Assembly: GCA_025174535.1 (NCBI GenBank)
Contig: JALBUN010000001.1
Location: forward strand, 1,240,001-1,304,000
Direction of reading: 5' to 3'
DNA length: 64,000 nt
Origin: Cantharellus purpuraceus
Taxonomy: Eukaryota; Basidiomycota; Agaricomycetes; Cantharellales; Hydnaceae
The number at the start of each line of letters is the position of its first letter. Position 1 is the stretch's first letter. Made by a program: the position numbers and the translations under genes. The notes under the pieces are model-generated. The model worked only from the letters and a program-made list of their open reading frames with translations. It was not told where the DNA came from and ran no database searches. Of the stretch, positions 22,395 to 32,768 are shown piece by piece.

Positions 22395-25300
22395 TCACTT
22401 CCGAGGACGGAGGCGTCGCCCCCAATCCATCTCCATGATCCCCTTGACTTCCGGTGCTTTGCGCTTGTCTGTTCGTCCATCCACCACGTCTCGTTGACTG
22501 GGCATGCTCTCAGCTAAAAATGGGATTGTGCCGCCCCCAGGTGTAAAGCTCGTCAATGAACCATCCTTCTCCACTGCTGGTGCTGCATCATCACTTGAGC
22601 TGCGGTTTGGCATGTCTGCAACTTCCACCCTGAGCCCGCTTCTAGTTTTCCTAATAATCAACTTGGGGATCTTTCCGGGTAGAGATGGCATTGATAGCAG
22701 TCCTGTGTTGCCAGTGACAGTCGCCGTGGCCGTGTCTACTTCCCCGCCGCTAGTCGCAGCTGCACTGGTGGTGCCTGTAGGAGTAGTCCCTGAGGATAAA
22801 CTGGCTGATGTCAATCCTTCTACCGCAATATGTGAAACGTTTTCTGAGGTTGCAATGCCATTGTTTGCCGTCATTGTGGCAAGTGGTGATGAGATCTTGG
22901 CGTTCTACAACGGTCGTTGAGATTGAGATTTGGCATTAATGAGCGAAAGCAATCTCTTCACCTGTCGCAGTGGTCCAGGAGGTTTTTGAACTGGTGGGAG
23001 TTCAAGATTGAAGTCTGGAATCCGGTGGGAACGCTCGAACTCCAATGCCACTTGTATTGGCATCAATAATCGTTGTTGCATGGCCTCCCAAGCTTGTTCA
23101 TGAGGTGAGAGCTCACGCAGTAATAGCCCCTGGTCCACGAGTTCAAATGCTTCTTCACCTGAAATTCCGAGATTGTATCCAATTGTACAATAGCCCAAGA
23201 TAGCACATCCAGGCCCGAATGTTAGATTGCTTTCATTTAGACCATCCATAGACAGCATGCGATCACGTAGCAGATGCGCGAGCTCATGAGCACACTGAGA
23301 TTCAATGATGAACCGCTCTATATCATCCAGGAGAGTGCAGTGACCTGAAAAAAAGACATAGCTCAGTTTGAAGTCACTTTCGATGTTGGTTCTATGCCAC
23401 TCGTGCCATTCTGCCATGAGTGTGGCAAATTTTGTGGAGGCACCCATAATAATGTCAACAATCGCCAGGAATTGCAAACGTAAATGATCAAGCAATGCTG
23501 CTTGGGCCGGCATTAAATCGAGATCTGAGTTCAGAGACATTGAGTTCATCTCCTTGTTGACTTGTGAAGCTTCCAAGTTCCGAGTGTCACGGGCCCATGG
23601 CCAAGGTATAGGGCATAGCTATCAAATGTGAAATCAACAAACCATAAGTGAGACAGAGCCGCAAGGGGAATTTACCTGGTCAAGCAGTAATGTGTCACGG
23701 AGGTCATACTCTGAGTCCAGGGCATCATAACGGTGGATGAATGGCAGGTGGAATGTGGCTGAAACGGTAAGTGGGATGGGTTCCAACCAGTGAAGGGTGG
23801 CCGTGCAGGTGTTCAAGCATACATTAATAACCTCTGCCGGATAATATAAACAATTGGGGAGCTTCCATAGTCCCCACAATCCGATGGATGGATGAGGTCC
23901 TTCCCGGACATCTGGCATTGGGGATGGGCCAAGCAGGTCGGTTTGTGCTTGCTTTGAGATCCCAGCTGGAGGGGGTGTGGCTGCCATGGGAAATGGGGCT
24001 GGGGATAGGACTGCTGCAGTATGAGGCAGGGGATGGGCCTGGGAAGGGGGGTATATTAAGAGGTGGTCAGGTTTTGGCAGAAGATTATGTGCTTGGGCTT
24101 GTTGTAGAACCCATTCCTGTGAGACCCGCACAATAATTTTAGACCAAAGCATTTCAATATCTTCTCTTCTGATAGTGAAATGTCCTGAGACAGGATCCTG
24201 GCCTCAACAAAGCTGCTCAGCAAATGTTATAATATACAGACCACAGTTGGTGGAATTGTGTTGTTGAGGAACAAAATGTGGGATCTAATCGCCAGGGCAG
24301 TCATCAGCAAGTTCCACCAGATCTCAGACTGACATGCCTACCTCACCCAGTAGGTACTTATCTAGATTGGTTTTCCATTGTTTTGAAAGAACTTGAGAAT
24401 AGATGCTATGGTACTCCCAGGTCGGAAAGTGCAGAAGTCACTGGAAAACAAAACCGTAAGTGGATGACAACCATAATCCTTTGTGCTGGCAGCCGCACCT
24501 CACATATATGTCTATGTGATTGTGTATGGGAACCACCTTTTCCCTATCAAATTCCATTTATGCAGCACCAATGTGCTATTCTTTGCTTTTCCATTCCTAA
24601 ATATCAGCATATATTTGATGCTTGTACCTGGAATGGACTTATTCAAATATTCTCTATTTTTCCATATTTTTCCAGGAATATTCCATGCAGAACTTGGCCC
24701 AGAATCATTTATTTCTGCTGTGCTACAGTTGTGGACCCATAGGCGCCCACAAACCTTCACACAGCCGGCTCTCCCCTTTTGGACCAGGCATTTGGCCTCA
24801 ATTCAAGCTCAGATGTCTCTGATCAATAAATATTCTCTAACTTCACAACCACAGCCTCTCAGGGCACTATTTTCCATGCAGATCATCACATGACATGTGG
24901 CTATCCATGGCTGTCCAAACCAGTGCAGAAAACAGGGTGGACACCCTTCTTTTTGCCTGATCAGTGCCTAGCTCAGGGGTCAGATCAGCTGATGGGTGAT
25001 CAAATCAGGTGATTGCCTTGGAATATTCTACCCCTTTCCATAACATTCTAGCTGTTTCCTTCTATTATTAGATAGAACTTTCCAGAACCATTATTCAGCT
25101 CCTGATCAGTGTTAGTGCTGTGATCAGAACCTGTGATTGGCTTGGAATATTCTACCCCTTTCTTCCACCTTCCACAACCTTCCAGTAGTTTCCATCTATT
25201 AATAGATAGAATATTCCAGAAGCATTACTCAGCCCCTGTAAATACAATATATAAGGAGGCCATTCTGCCTCTGAAATAGAAACATATCCATCATATTCTA

Positions 25301-26962
25301 CCCATCTTCTGCACACCAGTGTGACTAGAGTGACATACAGTGTCATCCTCTATCTCAGTAACTGTTGATTACCAGTTCAAGGATCTTTTACAGTTGTGTA
25401 ACTGTACTTGATTGCACTCGAAGTAGTGATATTCCTGCTTTGGGCGTGAGTGTAGTATCTGCCTCACGTGACTACGAATCTACAGGGTGAGATTGTCTGT
25501 CGATAGTCCTGCCATTAGTGCTCTTGTTTAAGTTACTAGTGTGCACTGCCTTTGCAGAGCATTAGAAGCTTGAACTCGTGTGAAGCAGTTGCTAGACTAC
25601 TTCACACATTGCTGTTACCCGCTTCTGAGTGCCACTGGTTGGACGGTTGGATTCATCCACCTACTTCCTTTAGCCTCTAAGTGCATTCCCCTCTTTTTGG
25701 AATATCTGAACCCCTAAGCGTCTGTGAACTCTAGACTCTGGAAGTCTTATTCATTTCTTGCTGCTAAGAAACGTATTACCTTTCTGCGTATAGTCTGCAT
25801 TAACCAATACAAAGGATTGTAACCAAAGTACAAACGTTAAATCGTTTCTGGAGTTGTGCTGCAGCAGGGTTTGATATTCTTCTCAGCTGTTCATTCACGG
25901 AATTGTGGTGATTTAGAGTTTGCCCTAACACCATAATTTTGTGGGTTCCAAAACAGATTGTGGGTGTTGTGACAGACTGTCATATACCTTTATGGTTTGT
26001 GATGGTATGCTAATGAAGAATCCAATGGTTCATTTTGGGGACATGCCATGGTAACATTAAAGTCCCATATTGAAAAATATCAAACTCATGAGACATCAAT
26101 AGATATTTGAACATTGATATCCAATGAAACACTTACTTTGGGCACCTATTGCTTCCTTGTTATGCTGCCCTTCTTGGCAGGGCCAGGGGGCTTGAAATCC
26201 ACTTTGCTAGGCACATCTTGTAGACGATCAGCCAGCAGGGTATCAAAGATCTTGAATGTAGGAGGGTGAGGGAACAGTTCACATGTGAGATCGGACCCAA
26301 GAAGATGTAGGAAGCCATTGAGGACCATTTCACAAAGGAGGCCATCTGGGGCCTTCAATTGAGCAATTTTTGCCAATGTAATCATATATTTGTTGTCTAT
26401 ATGGAACTGAATGTTCTGCTCATCACAGATCAGAGAGTAAAATGCCCCATCACAGCTGTCATTCTTGGGGATGTCCTGGAGCACACACACTAAGGCAGTG
26501 AAGCAGGTGTGAAGGTTCCACACTCACATCTTTGACTACAGGTGCTGGAGACTCAACAATCTGTGGCCAGGTATGAGAACAAGGGGCTGCCTGGAGACCA
26601 GTGTGAAAAATAAAGGCAACCAGAGAAAGAACAATAGACATACAGCACCATGGATGACTGGCAGTGATACAGTAGGTTTGAACAGCCTTAGCAAAGCCAT
26701 AAGTGAGTCTGCAGATAGGCCATTGTCAGCTGATAGATACTCAATGTAGATGGCTCCAATGATTATTCTTAGATGGTTGGGGATTAGAGGGAGGAACATG
26801 GCTAGATCAATGGGAAAGTGCAGAGTGAGGCCAAAGGCAATTGAGATGACCCAGAAACCACAAGTGCTTGAGTCTGATTGAATACAAAGGGATATTATGT
26901 GCAATGTGCATGGATTATCCTGCTGTATGTCACATGAGTGCCCACAAATCAAAGACTATTCA
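22395..26962 (-). pseudogene. Ulp1-type (C48) cysteine peptidase gene remnant, split by a solo LTR
   Basis: The gene reads right to left and loses its 5' end at the LTR-2 copy ending it at 26962. It begins inside one C48-like catalytic end, 'IQSDSSTCGFWVISIAFGL' (near 26890-26830). After two introns a second C48 domain begins: 'LLCEMVLNGFLHLLG', 'FKIFDTLLADRL', then 'NHWIL' and 'TIKVYDSLSQHPQS' up to 25956. It resumes beyond the LTR with the catalytic Gln/Cys segment 'VPQQHNSTNCGLYIITFAEQ' (about 24265-24210). Breaks are a stop after 'SITRKQ' (26146), a frameshift next to 'NHWIL' (about 26018) and an in-frame TGA at 24204-24206. C-terminal exons continue: 'GLWKLPNCLYYPAEVINVCL' (a small chromo/tudor-like patch), 'HELAHLLRDRMLSMDG', and a Thr/Ser-rich tail ending at 22395. 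C48 peptidases remove SUMO-like modifiers. Agaricomycete genomes carry many such genes, some inside KDZ-type transposons; membership of such an element is inference. Confidence 0.65.
24523..25955 (+). mobile_element. Solo LTR, family LTR-1 copy A (1,433 bp)
   Basis: It begins TGTATGGGAACC and ends GGGTTCCAAAACA. It is flanked on both sides by the 5-bp target duplication GATTG (24518-24522 and 25956-25960), so it is a complete solo LTR left by recombination between the two ends of one element. A TATA box (TATATAAGG, about 25249) and a T-rich downstream part suggest the U3-R-U5 order reads left to right. It is about 99% identical to copy C at 29315-30747 by eye. It sits inside the second C48 domain of the peptidase pseudogene. 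Confidence 0.92.
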
Positions 26963-27490
26963 TGTTACGCACTAGGTCCGATTGGGGGTCGGAGATTGGG
27001 TTGGAGATCAAGGTCGGAGGTCGGGTCGGAGTCAGAGCACGTCGTGGGGGTCAGAATGGACTTGGCTTCAGCTTATGTGCTGTGCCCTCACTAATACCGG
27101 TGTCCGAGATTTCGGAGACGGAGTACGACTTAGAGAGTTAGGATCGGACTTAGGAACTAGGCGTGATTCAATATTCGAACTGGGGAATGAAGTCCCCAGT
27201 CGGGCAACTTAAATACATATTTTGAAATCTAATAATAATTACTCCGGTGATGGGTCTCCGAGGCTGACGGCCTTACATGAGTATGTCTGAGTCTGATGGG
27301 GACGGATGTCCAGGTTCCTATGGTGATGCTGATGAATCAATTGGAACCGGAGATGGATGTGTGGAATCAGTGGTGACAATCGGACAGGTAGATGGAGACG
27401 GCGGTTTCCAAATGGAGTATAGATTTCATATGCGTGGGGATCAGAGTGGATTGGATGGGGATCTGGACATTAATGAATATAGTCATAACA
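26963..27490 (+). mobile_element. LTR-2 family, copy 1 (528 bp), no matching target duplication
   Basis: It begins TGTTACGCACTAGG and ends ATAGTCATAACA, and matches the copies at 31985-32523 (reverse) and 32769-34516 along its whole length. Flanks are attca on the left and gtatc on the right, so no target duplication is left. It truncates the peptidase pseudogene. It is the most CpG-rich of the three copies, so probably the least decayed. Confidence 0.8.
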
Positions 27491-27582
27491 GTATCTCCCC
27501 ATTTAAGGCCGAGCCCCTGAGGCCTCATGTCCATGGATTGAATAGGTGAGACGGTTGGGCGCAGTTGGAGTTATACTGGGGG
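27491..27582. other. Short unique segment, upstream part of the coiled-coil gene fragment
   Basis: 92 bases between LTR-2 copy 1 and LTR-1 copy B. Removing copy B and one GGGGG joins this segment to the TATA box and start codon of the coiled-coil fragment, so it is probably that gene's promoter. Confidence 0.45.
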
Positions 27583-29009
27583 TGTTTTGGAACCCGCAAA
27601 ATTATGGTGTTAGGGCAAACTCTAAATCACCACAATTCCGTGAATGAACAGCTGAGAAGAATATCAAATCCTACTGCAGCACAACTCCAGAAACGATTTA
27701 ACGTTTGTACTTTGGTTACAATCCGTTGTAATGGTCAATGCAGACGATACGCAGGAAGGTAATACATTTCTTAGCAGTAGGGAATGAATAAGACTTCCAG
27801 AGTCTAGAGTTCACAGACACTTAGGGGTCCAGATATTCCAAAATGAGGGGAATGCACTTAGAGGCTAGAGGAAGTAGGTGGATGAATCCAACCGTCCAAC
27901 CAGTGACACTCTGAAGCGGGTAACAGCAATGTGTGAAGTAGTCTAGCAACTGCTTCACACGAGTTCAAGATCCTAATGCTCTGCAAAGGCAGTACACACT
28001 AGTAACTTAAACAAGAGCACTAATGGCAGGACTATTGACAGACAATCTCACCCTGTAGATTCGTAGTCACGCGAGGTAGATACTACACTCACGCCCAAAG
28101 CAGGACAATCACTACTTCGAGTGCAATCGAATACAGTTACACAACTGTAAGCGACTTGAACTGGACAATCAACAGTTACTGAGATATAGAGGATGACACT
28201 GTATGTCACTCTAGTCACACTGATGTGCAAATGATGGGGTAGAAATGGTTATTTATTTCAGAGGCAGAATGGGCTCCTTTTATATTGTATTTACAGGAGC
28301 TGACTAATACTACTGGAAACTTCTACCTATTAATAGATGGAAACTACTGGAAGCTAGTGGAATATGTGAGAAGGGAGTGGAAGTTTCCTAGCCAATGAGC
28401 TGCTTGGATTTGCTCTGACTCATGGCATGAGTCATGGATGGAGTCATAGTATGAGTAATCACAGGAGTCATGGTATGAGTTATGGAAGGAGTCATAGCAT
28501 GAGTCATGGCAGGAGTCATTGCATGAGTCACCATTACTCAAATAACTCGGTCAATACTTCGTTTCCCAGGCTGATTAGCACAGCTATGGGTAGGCACGGC
28601 TTCTATTGAACTCTCCACTGAAAATGGAGTCAGGAGATGCAGTGGTTGGGAAGATATTGAGCATTTGCTGGCAGTGGTGACCAGATTGAGTCGGAGATTG
28701 AAATGAGTCATGTGATCAAAAATGAGTCAGTTGTCCGGGTGACTCCGGCTGACTTTGAGGCTGCTGACATCTGCGAAGGTTTGTGGGTCCATGTGGGTCC
28801 CAAACTTCGCCCAGCAGAACAATAAGTTTGTAGACTCATTTCTGCATGGAAAATTCCCGAAAAAATATGAAAAAATAGAGAATATTTGAATGGCCCTGAA
28901 TCAAGAGAAAGCAGCAGATATATGCTGATATTTTAAGGCCATCAAGCGGAATTGTACAGTTTCGGGACTTTAAACAAGATCTTTTTAAGGGAAAACCAGT
29001 TCCCATACA
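27583..29009 (-). mobile_element. Solo LTR, family LTR-1 copy B (1,427 bp), reverse orientation
   Basis: On the plus strand it reads TGTTTTGGAACCCGC to CCAGTTCCCATACA, the reverse complement of the LTR-1 ends. It is flanked by GGGGG on both sides (27578-27582 and 29010-29014). The R-U5 half is close to copies A and C, but the U3 half belongs to a different subfamily shared with copy D. Its U3 carries an array of ATGAGTCAT-like words (28416-28531). Confidence 0.9.
28416..28531. repeat. Minisatellite of GAGTCAT words inside LTR-1 copy B
   Basis: Irregular repeats of about 12 and 24 bp built on (A)TGAGTCATGG. Perfect or near-perfect Gcn4/AP-1-type cores include TGACTCAT (28416-28423), ATGAGTCAT (28427-28435 and 28499-28507) and ATGAGTCAC (28523-28531), with one-base variants between. 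Two more lie just downstream (28703-28711 and 28722-28730). Copy D has only a short remnant of the array. Confidence 0.7.
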
Positions 29010-29024
29010 GGGGGTCTGGAGACA

Positions 29025-29031
29025 TATAAAA
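29025..29031 (+). promoter_or_regulatory. TATA box of the coiled-coil gene fragment
   Basis: TATAAAA, 33-39 bases upstream of the ATG at 29064 and only about 11 bases beyond the target duplication of LTR-1 copy B. Confidence 0.5.
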
Positions 29032-29063
29032 GGAGGGGCATGATTGAGGTCTTATCCTCAACA

Positions 29064-29314
29064 ATGTCAAACCCTTTGGCAAGCATGAGCGTGGCCGAGC
29101 TTGAGCAGTTGCTCTTGGCCCGACGGAAGGAGGAGGAAGTGGAACGGAGACAGAAGGAGGAGGAGGCAAAGGCTGAGAGAGCCTGCAGGGTCAAGGAACT
29201 TGCGGCCGTGATGGAGGCCATGAGACTGAAGGAAGTGGAGGAGCAGGCGCACAAGCTAGAACCCGCTATGGAGGTAGAGGAGGAGGTGACCGGGGCAGGG
29301 GGAACCAGCCACCC
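29064..29314 (+). pseudogene. Coiled-coil gene fragment cut off by an LTR
   Basis: The ATG at 29064 (MSNPLASMSVAELEQLLLAR) opens a highly charged coiled coil, 'RRKEEEVERRQKEEEAKAER' and onwards, then an acidic end 'EPAMEVEEEVTGAGGTSHP' where LTR-1 copy C begins at 29315. Proteins with this start are common in Agaricomycete repeat-rich regions and usually continue into a cysteine-rich domain; I know this only as a general pattern. The frame stays open into the LTR to 29534, giving a chimeric tail. The TATA box is intact, so a truncated transcript is possible. An earlier in-frame ATG at 29040 lies too close to the TATA box. Confidence 0.5.
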
Positions 29315-30747
29315 TGTATGGGAACCACCTTTTCCCTATCAAATTCCATTTATGCAGCACCAATGTGCTATTCTTTGCTTTTCCATTCCTAAATATCAGC
29401 ATATATTTGATGCTTGTACCTGGAATGGACTTATTCAAATATTCTCTATTTTTCCATATTTTTCCAGGAATATTCCATGCAGAACTTGGCCCAGAATCAT
29501 TTATTTCTGCTGTGCTACAGTTGTGGACCCATAGGCGCCCACAAACCTTCACACAGCCGGCTCTCCCCTTTTGGACCAGGCATTTGGCCTCAATTCAAGC
29601 TCAGATGTCTCTGATCAATAAATATTCTCTAACTTCACAACCACAGCCTCTCAGGGCACTATTTTCCATGCAGATCATCACATGACATGTGGCTATCCAT
29701 GGCTGTCCAAACCAGTGCAGAAAACAGGGTGGACACCCTTCTTTTTGCCTGATCAGTGCCTAGTTCAGGGATCAAATCAGCTGATGGGTGATCAAAAGAG
29801 GTGATTGCCTTGGAATATTCTACCCCTTTCCATAACATTCTAGCTGTTTCCTTCTATTATTAGATAGAACTTTCCAGAACCATTATTCAGCTCCTGATCA
29901 GTGTTAGTGCTGTGATCAGAACCTGTGATTGGCTTGGAATATTCTACCCCTTTCTTCCACCTTCCACAACCTTCCAGTAGTTTCCATCTATTAATAGATA
30001 GAATATTCCAGAAGCATTACTCAGCCCCTGTAAATACAATATATAAGGAGGCCATTCTGCCTCTGAAATAGAAACATATCCATCATATTCTACCCATCTT
30101 CTGCACACCAGTGTGACTAGAGTGACATACAGTGTCATCCTCTATCTCAGTAACTGTTGATTACCAGTTCAAGGATCTTTTACAGTTGTGTAACTGTACT
30201 TGATTGCACTCGAAGTAGTGATATTCCTGCTTTGGGCGTGAGTGTAGTATCTGCCTCACGTGACTATGAATCTACAGGGTGAGATTGTCTGTCGATAGTC
30301 CTGCCATTAGTGCTCTTGTTTAAGTTACTAGTGTGCACTGCCTTTGCAGAGCATTAGAAGCTTGAACTCGTGTGAAGCAGTTGCTAGACTACTTCACACA
30401 TTGCTGTTACCCGCTTCTGAGTGCCACTGGTTGGACGGTTGGATTCATCCACCTACTTCCTTTAGCCTCTAAGTGCATTCCCCTCTTTTTGGAATATCTG
30501 AACCCCTAAGCGTCTGTGAACTCTAGACTCTGGAAGTCTTATTCATTTCTTGCTGCTAAGAAATGTATTACCTTTCTGCGTATAGTCTGCATTGACCAAT
30601 ACAAAGGATTGTAACCAAAGTACAAACGTTAAATCGTTTCTGGAGTTGTGCTGCAGCAGGGTTTGATATTCTTCTCAGCTGTTCATTCACGGAATTGTGG
30701 TGATTTAGAGTTTGCCCTAACACCATAATTTTGCGGGTTCCAAAACA
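29315..30747 (+). mobile_element. LTR-1 copy C (1,433 bp), without target duplication
   Basis: Ends TGTATGGGAACC and TTCCAAAACA as in copy A, with only about a dozen scattered differences from it. The left flank (ccaccc) and right flank (accaag) do not match. The left neighbour is the coiled-coil gene fragment; the right neighbour is the interior of the reverse-oriented Copia element. The two flanks therefore come from different insertion sites. Confidence 0.85.
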
Positions 30748-31984
30748 ACCAAGCTTTGGCATTCTCTGCAACACCATCAAAATGATGCACTTCAGCTTTT
30801 GGGTCCAGTTTAGCATGCCATTGGTCAGGTACCATAACCCAACAAGTAGTACTGAACTCTTCCAATCATGAGGTGTCAGGCTTTATTCTGAAGAAGACTT
30901 GGAATGGGGTGGTGTGACTACCAAGGGCTCAAGTTGGCAATCGATTTTTGATATAGCAGGTGTAGGATATGGCTTCTGGCCACAACATCTTGGGTAGGTT
31001 CTTGGTGAACAACATAGCACATGCATGCTCAAGTAGTGTGCAGTTCAATTGCTCAGCAATTCCATTTTGTGCAGGTGAGTAAGGTGCTGTAGTTTCCATA
31101 ATGATGCCATTCTTGGCACAGAAGCCCTTGAAGTGTTTGTTGGTATATTCTCCACCATTGTTGGATCAAATGTGTTTGACCTTATTGCCAGTTTGGGTCT
31201 TGAGAAATCCCTTGAATGTCTCAAAGTGCTTTAGTGCCTTGTCCTTTGTGTTGCCAAAATAAACTGCTGAGTATTGAGACTTAGCATTGGTATATGAGTG
31301 GAAATACTTTTCATGTGCTGGACCTTCAACTTGTGCTGGTCCCCATACATCTGATACCACAAGATTGCCTGTATGTTCTGCCTTTTCAGTTGCTTGTTGT
31401 GGAAATGGCTTGATGTGTTGTTTGCTTTGCATGCATGCTGTGCATTCAGTTGGTGCTTGTGATTCATTGACATCTAAACCTGTGACTAGATTGTTGGTCT
31501 TGAGGGTCTTAATTGTCCAGTGGTTGACATGTCCAAGGATATGGTGCCATTTGTCCCAGGTATGCCCATGTGTTATGGCTACAAAGTCCTGCTTCTGACT
31601 GGTCTTCTTGACACATGCCCTCATTTGATACATATCTCCAATTTTCCATCCCATGCCAAAGATCATCCCTGACTTTGTATGCCAGCTGGAGTGAAGAGTG
31701 CTAAATGTCTATTAATGGTAAGTAATCCTATACTGATGAGGTTATTTGAGGCTTCATGTTTGACATCTCTGAGTGTAGTGGAATAGACTTTTTTGCTGAC
31801 CTTGAACTCTAATATGATTGATCCTTATCCTTTTGTTTTTAGTGATGTGCCAGGTGTGATTTCTGTGATTTCTAAAGGTTCCTCAAAGTAGATAATGAAG
31901 TCCTGCTTATTTTGTGCTATGTGTGTTGAGGTTGCAGTATTAGTAAGCCAGTCACTTGTTGAGATTGAGGTTAATGCAGTATTG
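30748..31984 (-). pseudogene. Copia pol fragment: protease, GAG-pre-integrase and integrase, truncated
   Basis: Reading right to left, the degenerate protease patch 'WLTNTATSTHIAQNKQDF' stands where D-[ST]-G-A is expected. After it come 'ASNNLISIGLLT', then the pre-integrase zinc-binding part 'KWHHILGHVNHWTIKTLK' with 'CTACMQSKQH', the integrase core 'LVVSDVWGPAQVEG', a TGA at 31166-31168, 'SNNGGEYTNKHFKGF' and 'APYSPAQNGIAEQLNCTLLE', and the C-terminal patch 'KLDPKAEVHHF' ending at LTR-1 copy C. The order protease-integrase is that of Ty1/Copia. The integrase D in 'SDNGGEY' is N, and further stops are present. Reverse transcriptase and RNase H are missing, so the element is dead. Confidence 0.85.
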
Positions 31985-32523
31985 TGTTATGACTATATTC
32001 ATTAATGCCCAGATCTCCATCTGATCCACTCAGATCCCTGTGCATATGAAATCTATACTCCATTTGGGAACCATCACGTCTCCATTTACCTGTCTGATTG
32101 TCACCGCCAAATCTTGCCCATCCGTCTCCAGTTCTGATTGATGCATCAGCATCACCATAGGAACCCAGACATCTGTCCCTGTTGGACTCAAACATACTCA
32201 TGTAAGGCCGTCAGCCTCAGAGACCCATCACTGGAGTAATTATTAGATTTCAAATATGTATTTAAGTTGCCCAACTGGGGACTTCATTCCCCAGTTTGAA
32301 TATCGAATCACGCCTAGTTCCTAAGTCCGATCCTAACTCTCTAAGTCATACTCCATCTCCAAAATCTCAGACACTGGTATTAGTGAGGGCACAGCACAAA
32401 AGCTGAAGCCAAGTCTGTTCTGACCCCCACAATGTACCCCGACTCCCTCTCCAACTCCAACCAAACCTCCAACCTGACCTCTGACCCAATCTCTGACCCC
32501 CGATTCAGACCCAGTGCATAACA
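31985..32523 (-). mobile_element. Solo LTR-2 copy 2 (539 bp), reverse orientation
   Basis: It reads TGTTATGACTATATTC to CAGTGCATAACA and is flanked on both sides by TATTG (31980-31984 and 32524-32528). Removing it joins Copia sequence 'FTFMAN' directly to 'TALTSISTSDWL', confirming that it inserted into the Copia element. Confidence 0.92.
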
Positions 32524-32528
32524 TATTG

Positions 32529-32768
32529 GCCATGAATGTGAAGTCAGATTGCTCAGCTTGCTTAGCTGTGTCTGTTTCTCTAGTTTTGAACCATTTGGGT
32601 ACCTGGCCTTCTTTGCCACCCCCTTTTGCCCAACAATCTGCAACATAGTGTCCTTTCTTGCTCCAGTTGTGGCTCCTGGCCTTTCACTGGCTCTGAGCAC
32701 TGTTTATCATGCTGCTCCAGCTTGCTGAGCCCAATCCTCATCTAGGATCCTAGATATAAGTGTGTTTG
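32529..32768 (-). pseudogene. Copia gag C-terminal fragment with a decayed zinc knuckle
   Basis: The frame reads 'SHNWSKKGHYVADCWAKGGG' followed by 'EGQVPKWFKTRETDTAKQAE'. The expected knuckle is C-x2-C-x4-H-x4-C; here the first two cysteines are Ser and Trp while G-H and the last C remain. It lies between two LTR-2 insertions and was continuous with the gag fragment at 34522-35071 and the pol fragment at 30748-31984. Confidence 0.75.

Noticed and set aside
27277..27762. Open frames inside the LTR copies as genes
   Set aside because: They recur wherever the LTR recurs, lack protein features and are broken in sister copies; they are by-products of LTR sequence.
24523..30747. LTR copies A and C as the two ends of one 6.2-kb retrotransposon
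   Set aside because: They are in the same orientation and nearly identical, but copy A has its own target duplication on both sides, copy C does not share it, and the DNA between them is a peptidase pseudogene, other LTRs and a coiled-coil fragment, not gag-pol.
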